A program made the position numbers and the translations under genes. From positions 86,195 through 150,194 of the forward strand of contig NW_027017989.1 of the NCBI RefSeq assembly GCF_032854445.1: a stretch of 64,000 bases of DNA, given 5' to 3'. The notes below the pieces were generated by a model, which was not told where the DNA came from, did not search any database, and saw nothing but the letters and a program-made list of their open reading frames with translations. Below, one piece after another: positions 24,352-36,483 of this stretch. Every line of letters starts with the position of its first letter. The stretch's first letter is position 1. Origin of the DNA: Liolophura sinensis. Lineage: Eukaryota > Mollusca > Polyplacophora > Chitonida > Chitonidae.

Positions 24352-26007
24352 ATGATGTCAAGATCACGTGCCCAGCAACGGCTCTTACTCCATGGAAACC
24401 AAGGAAATTTGCAATTTTTCAACAGCTGGAGATGCATGGCCCAATTGCGCATCCTTTGGCACCTTATTGATGTGGGTCAGTGTTCAATTGTACTTTTTAC
24501 AGCGGATTGTATCAAGTACCTTTTGTTTTTTTTGATATACAAATGGTGAGGTTTTTCTACATGTAGATAAAGACATTGAGTTTGTCTTCGACTTAGAAGT
24601 AAGCCATTTGCTGGGTGAGTTAAATGGGCTTGGCCCAAAGATTTGACGTCGTCTGGGCTACCGAAGGGCACATAACTTATAATGAAAAGTTGAATATAGT
24701 AATGACCAGTCGCGATTGTACATAGTTAATGTAGCCGATTTCAATTCGCAAAAAGAACAGGCAAAAATCCAAAAGTAGAAAAACTGTTCCAATGCTGCTG
24801 GTAAGAGGCTAATCCGACGTATTTTGTGACGAGAAATCGAATGGTGCAAACCGCGTTGCTCTCCGACCAATACTTTTGGCTGTAGCCACAAATGAATAAT
24901 CAATGATGTCAAGATCACGTGCCCAGCAACGGCTCTTACTCCATGGAAACCAAGGAAATTTGCAATTTTTCAACAGCTGGAGATACCTGGCCCAATTGCG
25001 CATCCTTTGGCACCTTATTGATGTGGGTCAGTGTTCAATTGTACTTTTTACAGCGGATTGTATCAAGTACCTTTTGTTTTTTTTTGATATACAAATGGTG
25101 TGGTTTTTCTACATGTAGATAAAGACATTGAGTTTGTCTTCGACTTAGAAGTAAGACATTTGCTGGGTGAGTTAAATGGGCTTGGCCCAAAGATTTGACG
25201 TCGTCTGGGCTACCGAAGGGCACATAACTTATAATGAAAAGTTGAATATAGTAATGACCAGTCGCGATTGTACATAGTTAATGTACCCGATTTCAATTCG
25301 CAAAAAGAACAGGCAAAAATCCAAAAGTAGGAAAACTGTTCCAATGCTGCTGGTAAGAGGCTAATCCGACGTATTTTGTGACGAGAAATCGAATGGTGCA
25401 AACCGGGTTGCTCTCCGACCAATACTTTTGGCTGTAGCCACAAATGAATAATCAATGATGTCAAGATCACGTGCCCAGCAACGGCTCTTACTCCATGGAA
25501 ACCAAGGAAATTTGCAATTTTTTCAACAGCTGGAGATGCCTGATACCAATTGCGCATCCTTTGGCACCTTATTCATGTGGGTCAGTGTTCAATTGTACTT
25601 TTTACAGCGGATTGTATCAAGTACCATTTGTTTTTTTTGATATACAAATGGTGTGGTTTTTCTACATGTAGATAAAGACATTGAGTTTGTCTTCGACTTA
25701 GAAGTAAGACATTTGCTGGGTGAGTTAAATGGGCTTGGCCCAAAGATTTGACGTCGTCTGGGCTACCGAAGGGCACATAACTTATAATGAAAAGTTGAAT
25801 ATAGTAATGACCAGTCGCGATTGTACATAGTTAATGTAGCCGATTTCAATTCGCAAAAAGACCAGGCAAAAACACAAAAGTGGAAAAACTGTTCCAATGC
25901 TGCTGGTAAGAGGCTAATCCGACGTATTTTGTGACGAGAAATCGAATGGTGCAAACCGCGTTGCTCTCCGACCAATACTTTTGGCTGTAGCCACAAATGA
26001 ATAATCA
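24352..26007 (+). repeat. Trimer M-Y-D (units 45-47)
   Basis: Unit starts are 24352, 24903 and 25455 (551, 552, 553 bp). Unit 45 shares the rare GCATGGCCC with unit 28 and has GGTGAGG and GTAAGCC, but eight T are followed by GATATAC. Unit 46 has GATACCTGG and a tail with GTACCCG, AGTAGGAAAAC and CCGGGTTG. Unit 47 has CTGATACC, TTATTCATG and one extra T in GCAATTTTTTCAAC (~25511). Its tail GACCAGG...CACAAAAG resembles that of unit 31, so the trimer looks like the five-mer with one D unit missing. Confidence 0.92.
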
Positions 26008-27662
26008 ATGATGTCAAGATCACGTGCCCAGCAACGGCTCTTACTCCATGGAAACCAAGGAAATTTGCAATTTTTCAACAGCTGGAGATGCCTGGCCCAA
26101 TTGCGCATCCTTTGGCACCTTATTGATGTGGGTCAGTGTTCAATTGTACTTTTTACAGCGGATTGTATCAAGTACCTTTTGTTTTTTTTATATACAAATG
26201 GTGAGGTTTTTCTACATGTAGATAAAGACATTGAGTTTGTCTTCGACTTAGAAGTAAGCCATTTGCTGGGTGAGTTAAATGGGCTTGGCCCAAAGATTTG
26301 ACGTCGTCTGGGCTACCGAAGGGCACATAACTTATAATGAAAAGTTGAATATAGTAATGACCAGTCGCGATTGTACATAGTTAATGTAGCCGATTTCAAT
26401 TCGCAAAAAGAACAGGCAAAAATCCAAAAGTAGAAAAACTGTTCCAATGCTGCTGGTAAGAGGCTAATCCGACGTATTTTGTGACGAGAAATCGAATGGT
26501 GCAAACCGCGTTGCTCTCCGACCAATACTTTTGGCTGTAGCCACAAATGAATAATCAATGATGTCAAGATCACGTGCCCAGCAACGGCTCTTACTCCATG
26601 GAAACCAAGGAAATTTGCAATTTTTCAACAGCTGGAGATACCTGGCCCAATTGCGCATCCTTTGGCACCTTATTGATGTGGGTCAGTGTTCAATTGTACT
26701 TTTTACAGCTGATTGTATCAAGTACCTTTTGTTTTTTTTTTGATATACAAATGGTGTGGTTTTTCTACATGTAGATAAAGACATTGAGTTTGTCTTCGAC
26801 TTAGAAGTAAGACATTTGCTGGGTGAGTTAAATGGGCTTGGCCCAAAGATTTGACGTCGTCTGGGCTACCGAAGGGCACATAACTTATAATGAAAAGTTG
26901 AATATAGTAATGACCAGTCGCGATTGTACATAGTTAATGTAGCCGATTTCAATTCGCAAAAAGACCAGGCAAAAATCCAAAAGTAGAAAAACTGTTCCAA
27001 TGCTGCTGGTAAGAGGCTAATCCGACGTATTTTGTGACGAGAAATCGAATGGTGCAAACCGGGTTGCTCTCCGACCAATACTTTTGGCTGTAGCCACAAA
27101 TGAATAATCAATGATGTCAAGATCACGTGCCCAGCAACGGCTCTTACTCCATGGAAACCAAGGAAATTTGCAATTTTTCAACAGCTGGAGATGCCTGATA
27201 CCAATTGCGCATCCTTTGGCACCTTATTGATGTGGGTCAGTGTTCAATTGTACTTTTTACAGCGGATTGTATCAAGTACCATTTGTTTTTTTTGATATAC
27301 AAATGGTGTGGTTTTTCTACATGTAGATAAAGACATTGAGTTTGTCTTCGACTTAGAAGTAAGACATTTGCTGGGTGAGTTAAATGGGCTTGGCCCAAAG
27401 ATTTGACGTCGTCTGGGCTACCGAAGGGCACATAACTTATAATGAAAAGTTGAATATAGTAATGACCAGTCGCGATTGTACATAGTTAATGTAGCCGATT
27501 TCAATTCGCAAAAAGACCAGGCAAAAACACAAAAGTGGAAAAACTGTTCCAATGCTGCTGGTAAGAGGCTAATCCGACGTATTTTGTGACGAGAAATCGA
27601 ATGGTGCAAACCGCGTTGCTCTCCGACCAATACTTTTGGCTGTAGCCACAAATGAATAATCA
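26008..27662 (+). repeat. Trimer E-Y-D (units 48-50)
   Basis: Unit starts are 26008, 26558 and 27111 (550, 553, 552 bp). The order repeats 24352-26007. Unit 49 has GATACCTGG, the rare CAGCTGATTG and ten T then GATATAC, with CCGGGTTG in its tail. Unit 50 has CTGATACC but keeps TTATTGATG, not the TTATTCATG of the other D units. CAGCTGATTG recurs only in the Y unit at 31524. Confidence 0.92.
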
Positions 27663-29317
27663 ATGATGTCAAGATCACGTGCCCAGCAACGGCTCTTACT
27701 CCATGGAAACCAAGGAAATTTGCAATTTTTCAACAGCTGGAGATGCCTGGCCCAATTGCGCATCCTTTGGCACCTTATTGATGTGGGTCAGTGTTCAATT
27801 GTACTTTTTACAGCGGATTGTATCAAGTACCTTTTGTTTTTTTTATATACAAATGGTGTGGTTTTTCTACATGTAGATAAAGACATTGAGTTTGTCTTCG
27901 ACTTAGAAGTAAGACATTTGCTGGGTGAGTTAAATGGGCTTGGCCCAAAGATTTGACGTCGTCTGGGCTACCGAAGGGCACATAACTTATAATGAAAAGT
28001 TGAATATAGTAATGACCAGTCGCGATTGTACATAGTTAATGTAGCCGATTTCAATTCGCAAAAAGAACAGGCAAAAATCCAAAAGTAGAAAAACTGTTCC
28101 AATGCTGCTGGTAAGAGGCTAATCCGACGTATTTTGTGACGAGAAATCGAATGGTGCAAACCGCGTTGCTCTCTGACCAATACTTTTGGCTGTAGCCACA
28201 AATGAATAATCAATGATGTCAAGATCACGTGCCCAGCAACGGCTCTTACTCCATGGAAACCAAGGAAATTTGCAATTTTTCAACAGCTGGAGATGCCTTG
28301 CCCAATTGCGCATCCTTTGGCACCTTATTGATGTGGGTCAGTGTTCAATTGTACTTTTTACAGCGGATTGTATCAAGTACCTTTTGTTTTTTTTTGATAT
28401 ACAAATGGTGTGGTTTTTTATACATGTAGATAAAGACATTGAGTTTGTCTTCGACTTAGAAGTAAGACATTTGCTGGGTGAGTTAAATGGGCTTGGCCCA
28501 AAGATTTGACGTCGTCTGGGCTACCGAAGGGCACATAACTTATAATGAAAAGTTGAATATAGTAATGACCAGTCGCGATTGTACATAGTTAATGTAGCCG
28601 ATTTCAATTCGCAAAAAGACCAGGCAAAAATCCAAAAGTAGAAAAACTGTTCCAATGCTGCTGGTAAGAGGCTAATCCGACGTATTTTGTGACGAGAAAT
28701 CGAATGGTGCAAACCGCGTTGCTCTCCGACCAATACTTTTGGATGTAGCCACAAGTGAATAATCAATGATGTCAAGATCACGTGCCCAGCAACGGCTCTT
28801 ACTCCATGGAAACCAAGGAAATTTGCAATTTTTCAACAGCTGGAGATGCCTGACCCAATTGCGCATCCTTTGGCACCTTATTGATGTGGGTCAGTGTTCA
28901 ATTGTACTTTTTACAGCGGATTGTATCAAGTACCATTTGTTTTTTTTGATATACAAATGGTGTGGTTTTTCTACATGTAGATAAAGACATTGAGATTGTC
29001 TTCGACTTAGAAGTAAGACATTTGCTGGGTGAGTTAAATGGGCTTGGCCCAAAGATTTGACGTCGTCTGGGCTACCGAAGGGCACATAACTTATAATGAA
29101 AAGTTGAATATAGTAATGACCAGTCGCGATTGTACATAGTTAATGTAGCCGATTTCAATTCGCAAAAAGACCAGGCAAAAATCCAAAAGTGGAAAAAACT
29201 GTTCCAATGCTGCTGGAAAGAGGCTAATCCGACGTATTTTGTGACGAGAAATCGAATGGTGCAAACCGCGTTGCTCTCCGACCAATACTTTTGGCTGTAG
29301 CCACAAATGAATAATCA
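27663..29317 (+). repeat. Trimer P-P9-T'' copy 1 (units 51-53)
   Basis: Unit starts are 27663, 28213 and 28766 (550, 553, 552 bp). Unit 51 ends with CTCTCTGACC. Unit 52 has GCCTTGCCC and GGTTTTTTATACATG, which breaks the 12-bp palindrome found in the other units; its tail has TTGGATGTAGCC and CAAGTGAATAA. Unit 53 is T'' with CCATTTG and GATTGTC and one extra A in GGAAAAAACTG. The next trimer repeats these tail marks. Confidence 0.93.
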
Positions 29318-30973
29318 ATGATGTCAAGATCACGTGCCCAGCAACGGCTCTTACTCCATCGAAACCAAGGAAATTTGCAATTTTTCAACAGCTGGAGATG
29401 CCTGGCCCAATTGCGCATCCTTTGGCACCTTATTGATGTGGGTCAGTGTTCAATTGTACTTTTTACAGCGGATTGTATCAAGTACCTTTTGTTTTTTTTT
29501 GATATACAAATGGTGTGGTTTTTCTACATGTAGATAAAGACATTGAGTTTGTCTTCGACTTAGAAGTAAGACATTTGCTGGGTGAGTTAAATGGGCTTGG
29601 CCCAAAGATTTGACGTCGTCTGGGCTACCGAAGGGCACATAACTTATAATGAAAAGTTGAATATAGTAATGACCAGTCGCGATTGTACATAGTTAATGTA
29701 GCCGATTTCAATTCGCAAAAAGAACAGGCAAAAATCCAAAAGTAGAAAAAACTGTTCCAATGCTGCTGGTAAGAGGCTAATCCGACGTATTTTGTGACGA
29801 GAAATCGAATGGTGCAAACCGCGTTGCTCTCTGACCAATACTTTTGGCTGTAGCCACAAATGAATAATCAATGATGTCAAGATCACGTGCCCAGCAACGG
29901 CTCTTACTCCATGGAAACCAAGGAAATTTGCAATTTTTCAACAGCTGGAGATGCCTGGCCCAATTGCGCATCCTTTGGCACCTTATTGATGTGGGTCAGT
30001 GTTCAATTGTACTTTTTACAGCGGATTGTATCAAGTACCTTTTGTTTTTTTTTGATATACAAATGGTGTGGTTTTTCTACATGTAGATAAAGACATTGAG
30101 TTTGTCTTCGACTTAGAAGTAAGACATTTGCTGGGTGAGTTAAATGGGCTTGGCCCAAAGATTTGACGTCGTCTGGGCTACCGAAGGGCACATAACTTAT
30201 AATGAAAAGTTGAATATAGTAATGACCAGTCGCGATTGTACATAGTTAATGTAGCCGATTTCAATTCGCAAAAAGACCAGGCAAAAATCCAAAAGTAGAA
30301 AAACTGTTCCAATGCTGCTGGTAAGAGGCTAATCCGACGTATTTTGTGACGAGAAATCGAATGGTGCAAACCGCGTTGCTCTCCGACCAATACTTTTGGA
30401 TGTAGCCACAAGTGAATAATCAATGATGTCAAGATCACGTGCCCAGCAACGGCTCTTACTCCATGGAAACCAAGGAAATTTGCAATTTTTCAACAGCTGG
30501 AGATGCCTGACCCAATTGCGCATCCTTTGGCACCTTATTGATGTGGGTCAGTGTTCAATTGTACTTTTTACAGCGGATTGTATCAAGTACCATTTGTTTT
30601 TTTTGATATACAAATGGTGTGGTTTTTCTACATGTAGATAAAGACATTGAGATTGTCTTCGACTTAGAAGTAAGACATTTGCTGGGTGAGTTAAATGGGC
30701 TTGGCCCAAAGATTTGACGTCGTCTGGGCTACCGAAGGGCACATAACTTATAATGAAAAGTTGAATATAGTAATGACCAGTCGCGATTGTACATAGTTAA
30801 TGTAGCCGATTTCAATTCGCAAAAAGACCAGGCAAAAATCCAAAAGTGGAAAAACTGTTCCAATGCTGCTGGAAAGAGGCTAATCCGACGTATTTTGTGA
30901 CGAGAAATCGAATGGTGCAAACCGCGTTGCTCTCCGACCAATACTTTTGGCTGTAGCCACAAATGAATAATCA
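29318..30973 (+). repeat. Trimer P-P9-T'' copy 2 (units 54-56)
   Basis: Unit starts are 29318, 29871 and 30423 (553, 552, 551 bp). Unit 54 has CTCCATCGAAACC, which loses the CCATGG word present elsewhere, nine T then GATATAC, an extra A in AGAAAAAACTG and a CTCTCTGACC tail. Unit 55 carries the double mark TTGGATGTAGCC plus CAAGTGAATAA in its tail, exactly as unit 52. Unit 56 is T''. Confidence 0.93.
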
Positions 30974-32074
30974 ATGATGTCAAGATCACGTGCCCAGCAA
31001 CGGCTCTTACTCCATGGAAACCAAGGAAATTTGCAATTTTTCAACAGCTGGAGATGCCTGGCCCAATTGCGCATCCTTTGGCACCTTATTGATGTGGGTC
31101 AGTGTTCAATTGTACTTTTTACAGCGGATTGTATCAAGTACCTTTTGTTTTTTTTATATACAAATGGTGAGGTTTTTCTACATGTAGATAAAGACATTGA
31201 GTTTGTCTTCGACTTAGAAGTAAGCCATTTGCTGGGTGAGTTAAATGGGCTTGGCCCAAAGATTTGACGTCGTCTGGGCTACCGAAGGGCACATAACTTA
31301 TAATGAAAAGTTGAATATAGTAATGACCAGTCGCGATTGTACATAGTTAATGTAGCCGATTTCAATTCGCAAAAAGAACAGGCAAAAATCCAAAAGTAGA
31401 AAAACTGTTCCAATGCTGCTGGTAAGAGGCTAATCCGACGTATTTTGTGACGAGAAATCGAATGGTGCAAACCGCGTTGCTCTCCGACCAATACTTTTGG
31501 CTGTAGCCACAAATGAATAATCAATGATGTCAAGATCACGTGCCCAGCAACGGCTCTTACTCCATGGAAACCAAGGAAATTTGCAATTTTTCAACAGCTG
31601 GAGATACCTGTCCCAATTGCGCATCCTTTGGCACCTTATTGATGTGGGTCAGTGTTCAATTGTACTTTTTACAGCTGATTGTATCAAGTACCTTTTGTTT
31701 TTTTTGATATACAAATGGTGTGGTTTTTCTACATGTAGATAAAGACATTGAGTTTGTCTTCGACTTAGAAGTAAGACATTTGCTGGGTGAGTTAAATGGG
31801 CTTGGCCCAAAGATTTGACGTCGTCTGGGCTACCGAAGGGCACATAACTTATAATGAAAAGTTGAATATAGTAATGACCAGTCGCGATTGTACATAGTTA
31901 ATGTAGCCGATTTCAATTCGCAAAAAGACCAGGCAAAAATCCAAAAGTAGAAAAACTGTTCCAATGCTGCTGGTAAGAGGCTAATCCGACGTATTTTGTG
32001 ACGAGAAATCGAATGGTGCAAACCGGGTTGCTCTCCGACCAATACTTTTGGCTGTAGCCACAAATGAATAATCA
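30974..32074 (+). repeat. Dimer E-Y (units 57-58)
   Basis: Unit starts are 30974 and 31524 (550, 551 bp). Unit 57 has GGTGAGG and GTAAGCC. Unit 58 has GATACCTGTCCC, the rare CAGCTGATTG shared with unit 49, and a CCGGGTTG tail. This E-Y pair separates two P-P9-T'' trimers and lacks the D unit that follows E-Y elsewhere. Confidence 0.92.
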
Positions 32075-33727
32075 ATGATGTCAAGATCACGTGCCCAGCA
32101 ACGGCTCTTACTCCATGGAAACCAAGGAAATTTGCAATTTTTCAACAGCTGGAGATGCCTGGCCCAATTGCGCATCCTTTGGCACCTTATTGATGTGGGT
32201 CAGTGTTCAATTGTACTTTTTACAGCGGATTGTATCAAGTACCTTTTGTTTTTTTTATATACAAATGGTGTGGTTTTTCTACATGTAGATAAAGACATTG
32301 AGTTTGTCTTCGACTTAGAAGTAAGACATTTGCTGGGTGAGTTAAATGGGCTTGGCCCAAAGATTTGACGTCGTCTGGGCTACCGAAGGGCACATAACTT
32401 ATAATGAAAAGTTGAATATAGTAATGACCAGTCGCGATTGTACATAGTTAATGTAGCCGATTTCAATTCGCAAAAAGAACAGGCAAAAATCCAAAAGTAG
32501 AAAAACTGTTCCAATGCTGCTGGTAAGAGGCTAATCCGACGTATTTTGTGACGAGAAATCGAATGGTGCAAACCGCGTTGCTCTCTGACCAATACTTTTG
32601 GCTGTAGCCACAAATGAATAATCAATGATGTCAAGATCACGTGCCCAGCAACGGCTCTTACTCCATGGAAACCAAGGAAATTTGCAATTTTTCAACAGCT
32701 GGAGATGCCTGGCCCAATTGCGCATCCTTTGGCACCTTATTGATGTGGGTCAGTGTTCAATTGTACTTTTTACAGCGGATTGTATCAAGTACCTTTTGTT
32801 TTTTTTTGATATACAAATGGTGTGGTTTTTCTACATGTAGATAAAGACATTGAGTTTGTCTTCGACTTAGAAGTAAGACATTTGCTGGGTGAGTTAAATG
32901 GGCTTGGCCCAAAGATTTGACGTCGTCTGGGCTACCGAAGGGCACATAACTTATAATGAAAAGTTGAATATAGTAATGACCAGTCGCGATTGTACATAGT
33001 TAATGTAGCCGATTTCAATTCGCAAAAAGAACAGGCAAAAATCCAAAAGTAGAAAAACTGTTCCAATGCTGCTGGTAAGAGGCTAATCCGACGTATTTTG
33101 TGACGAGAAATCGAATGGTGCAAACCGCGTTGCTCTCCGACCAATACTTTTGGATGTAGCCACAAATGAATAATCAATGATGTCAAGATCACGTGCCCAG
33201 CAACGGCTCTTACTCCATGGAAACCAAGGAAATTTGCAATTTTTCAACAGCTGGAGATGCCTGACCCAATTGCGCATCCTTTGGCACCTTATTGATGTGG
33301 GTCAGTGTTCAATTGTACTTTTTACAGCGGATTGTATCAAGTACCATTTGTTTTTTTTGATATACAAATGGTGTGGTTTTTCTACATGTAGATAAAGACA
33401 TTGAGATTGTCTTCGACTTAGAAGTAAGACATTTGCTGGGTGAGTTAAATGGGCTTGGCCCAAAGATTTGACGTCGTCTGGGCTACCGAAGGGCACATAA
33501 CTTATAATGAAAAGTTGAATATAGTAATGACCAGTCGCGATTGTACATAGTTAATGTAGCCGATTTCAATTCGCAAAAAGACCAGGCAAAAATCCAAAAG
33601 TGGAAAAACTATTCCAATGCTGCTGGAAAGAGGCTAATCCGACGTATTTTGTGACGAGAAATCGAATGGTGCAAACCGCGTTGCTCTCCGACCAATACTT
33701 TTGGCTGTAGCCACAAATGAATAATCA
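32075..33727 (+). repeat. Trimer P-P9-T'' copy 3 (units 59-61)
   Basis: Unit starts are 32075, 32625 and 33177 (550, 552, 551 bp). Unit 59 ends with CTCTCTGACC; unit 60 is P9 with TTGGATGTAGCC in its tail but without CAAGTGAATAA, so it is either the older state or a partial conversion. Unit 61 is T'' and has ACTATTCC in its tail. Confidence 0.92.
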
Positions 33728-35381
33728 ATGATGTCAAGATCACGTGCCCAGCAACGGCTCTTACTCCATGGAAACCAAGGAAATTTGCAATTTTTCAACA
33801 GCTGGAGATGCCTGGCCCAATTGCGCATCCTTTGGCACCTTATTGATGTGGGTCAGTGTTCAATTGTACTTTTTACAGCGGATTGTATCAAGTACCTTTT
33901 GTTTTTTTTATATACAAATGGTGTGGTTTTTCTACATGTAGATAAAGACATTGAGTTTGTCTTCGACTTAGAAGTAAGACATTTGCTGGGTGAGTTAAAT
34001 GGGCTTGGCCCAAAGATTTGACGTCGTCTGGGCTACCGAAGGGCACATAACTTATAATGAAAAGTTGAATATAGTAATGACCAGTCGCGATTGTACATAG
34101 TTAATGTAGCCGATTTCAATTCGCAAAAAGAACAGGCAAAAATCCAAAAGTAGAAAAACTGTTCCAATGCTGCTGGTAAGAGGCTAATCCGACGTATTTT
34201 GTGACGAGAAATCGAATGGTGCAAACCGCGTTGCTCTCTGACCAATACTTTTGGCTGTAGCCACAAATGAATAATCAATGATGTCAAGATCACGTGCCCA
34301 GCAACGGCTCTTACTCCATGGAAACCAAGGAAATTTGCAATTTTTCAACAGCTGGAGATGCCTGGCCCAATTGCGCATCCTTTGGCACCTTATTGATGTG
34401 GGTCAGTGTTCAATTGTACTTTTTACAGCGGATTGTATCAAGTACCTTTTGTTTTTTTTTGATATACAAATGGTGTGGTTTTTCTACATGTAGATAAAGA
34501 CATTGAGTTTGTCTTCGACTTAGAAGTAAGACATTTGCTGGGTGAGTTAAATGGGCTTGGCCCAAAGATTTGACGTCGTCTGGGCTACCGAAGGGCACAT
34601 AACTTATAATGAAAAGTTGAATATAGTAATGACCAGTCGCGATTGTACATAGTTAATGTAGCCGATTTCAATTCGCAAAAAGAACAGGCAAAAATCCAAA
34701 AGTAGAAAAACTGTTCCAATGCTGCTGGTAAGAGGCTAATCCGACGTATTTTGTGACGAGAAATCGAATGGTGCAAACCGCGTTGCTCTCTGACCAATAC
34801 TTTTGGCTGTAGCCACAAATGAATAATCAATGATGTCAAGATCACGTGCCCAGCAACGGCTCTTACTCCATGGAAACCAAGGAAATTTGCAATTTTTCAA
34901 CAGCTGGAGATGCCTGGCCCAATTGCGCATCCTTTGGCACCTTATTGATGTGGGTCAGTGTTCAATTGTACTTTTTACAGCGGATTGTATCAAGTACCTT
35001 TTGTTTTTTTTTGATATACAAATGGTGTGGTTTTTCTACATGTAGATAAAGACATTGAGTTTGTCTTCGACTTAGAAGTAAGACATTTGCTGGGTGAGTT
35101 AAATGGGCTTGGCCCAAAGATTTGACGTCGTCTGGGCTACCGAAGGGCACATAACTTATAATGAAAAGTTGAATATAGTAATGACCAGTCGCGATTGTAC
35201 ATAGTTAATGTAGCCGATTTCAATTCGCAAAAAGACCAGGCAAAAATCCAAAAGTGGAAAAACTGTTCCAATGCTGCTGGTAAGAGGCTAATCCGACGTA
35301 TTTTGTGACGAGAAATCGAATGGTGCAAACCGCGTTGCTTTCCGACCAATACTTTTGGCTGTAGCCACAAATGAATAATCA
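33728..35381 (+). repeat. Trimer P-P9-P9 (units 62-64)
   Basis: Unit starts are 33728, 34278 and 34830 (550, 552, 552 bp). Units 62 and 63 end with CTCTCTGACC. Units 63 and 64 have nine T then GATATAC and look identical through their bodies. Unit 64 ends GACCAGG, GTGG and CGTTGCTTTCC, linking it to the G-type unit that follows. Confidence 0.92.
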
Positions 35382-36483
35382 ATGATGTCAAGATCACGTG
35401 CCCAGCAACGGCTCTTACTCCATGGAAACCAAGGATATTTGCAATTTTTCAACAGCTGGAGATGCCTGGCCCAATTGTGCATCCTTTGGCACCTTATTGA
35501 TGTGGGTCAGTGTTCAATTGTACTTTTTACAGCGGATTGTATCAAGTACCTTTTGTTTTTTTTGATATACAAATGGTGTGGTTTTTCTACATGTAGATAA
35601 AGACATTGAGTTTGTCTTCGACTTAGAAGTAAGACATTTGCTGGGTGAGTTAAATGGGCTTGGCCCAAAGATTTGGCGTCGTCTGGGCTACCGAAGGGCA
35701 CATAACTTATAATGAAAAGTTGAATATAGTAATGACCAGTCGCGATTGTACATAGTTAATGTAGCCGATTTTAATTCGCAAAAAGACCAGGCAAAAATCC
35801 AAAAGTAGAAAAACTGTTCCAATGCTGCTGGTAAGAGGCTAATCCGACGTATTTTGTGACGAGAAATCGAATGGTGCAAACCGCGTTGCTCTCCGACCAA
35901 TACTTTTGGCTGTAGCCACAAATGAATAATCAATGATGTCAAGATCACGTGCCCAGCAACGGCTCTTACTCCATGGAAACCAAGGAAATTTGCAATTTTT
36001 CAACAGCTGGAGATGCCTGGCCCAATTGTGCATCCTTTGGCACCTTATTGATGTGGGTCAGTGTTCAATTGTACTTTTTACAGCGGATTGTATCAAGTAC
36101 CTTTTGTTTTTTTTGATATACAAATGGTGTGGTTTTTCTACATGTAGATAAAGACATTGAGTTTGTCTTCGACTTAGAAGTAAGACATTTGCTGGGTGAG
36201 TTAAATGGGCTTGGCCCAAAGATTTGACGTCGTCTGGGCTACCGAAGGGCACATAACTTATAATGAAAAGTTGAATATAGTAATGACCAGTCGCGATTGT
36301 ACATAGTTAATGTAGCCGATTTCAATTTGCAAAAAGAACAGGCAAAAATCCAAAAGTAGAAAAACTGTTCCAATGCTGCTGGTAAGAGGCTAATCCGACG
36401 TATTTTGTGACGAGAAATCGAATGGTGCAAACCGCGTTGCTCTCCGACCAATACTTTTGGCTGTAGCCACAAATGAATAATCA
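35382..36483 (+). repeat. Dimer with AATTGTGCATCC (units 65-66)
   Basis: Unit starts are 35382 and 35933 (551 bp each). Both have AATTGTGCATCC, not seen in other units, so one was copied from the other. Unit 65 also has GGATATTTG, GATTTGGCG and GATTTTAATTCGC. Unit 66 ends with CAATTTGC, a variant otherwise seen only in the tail of unit 76. Confidence 0.93.
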
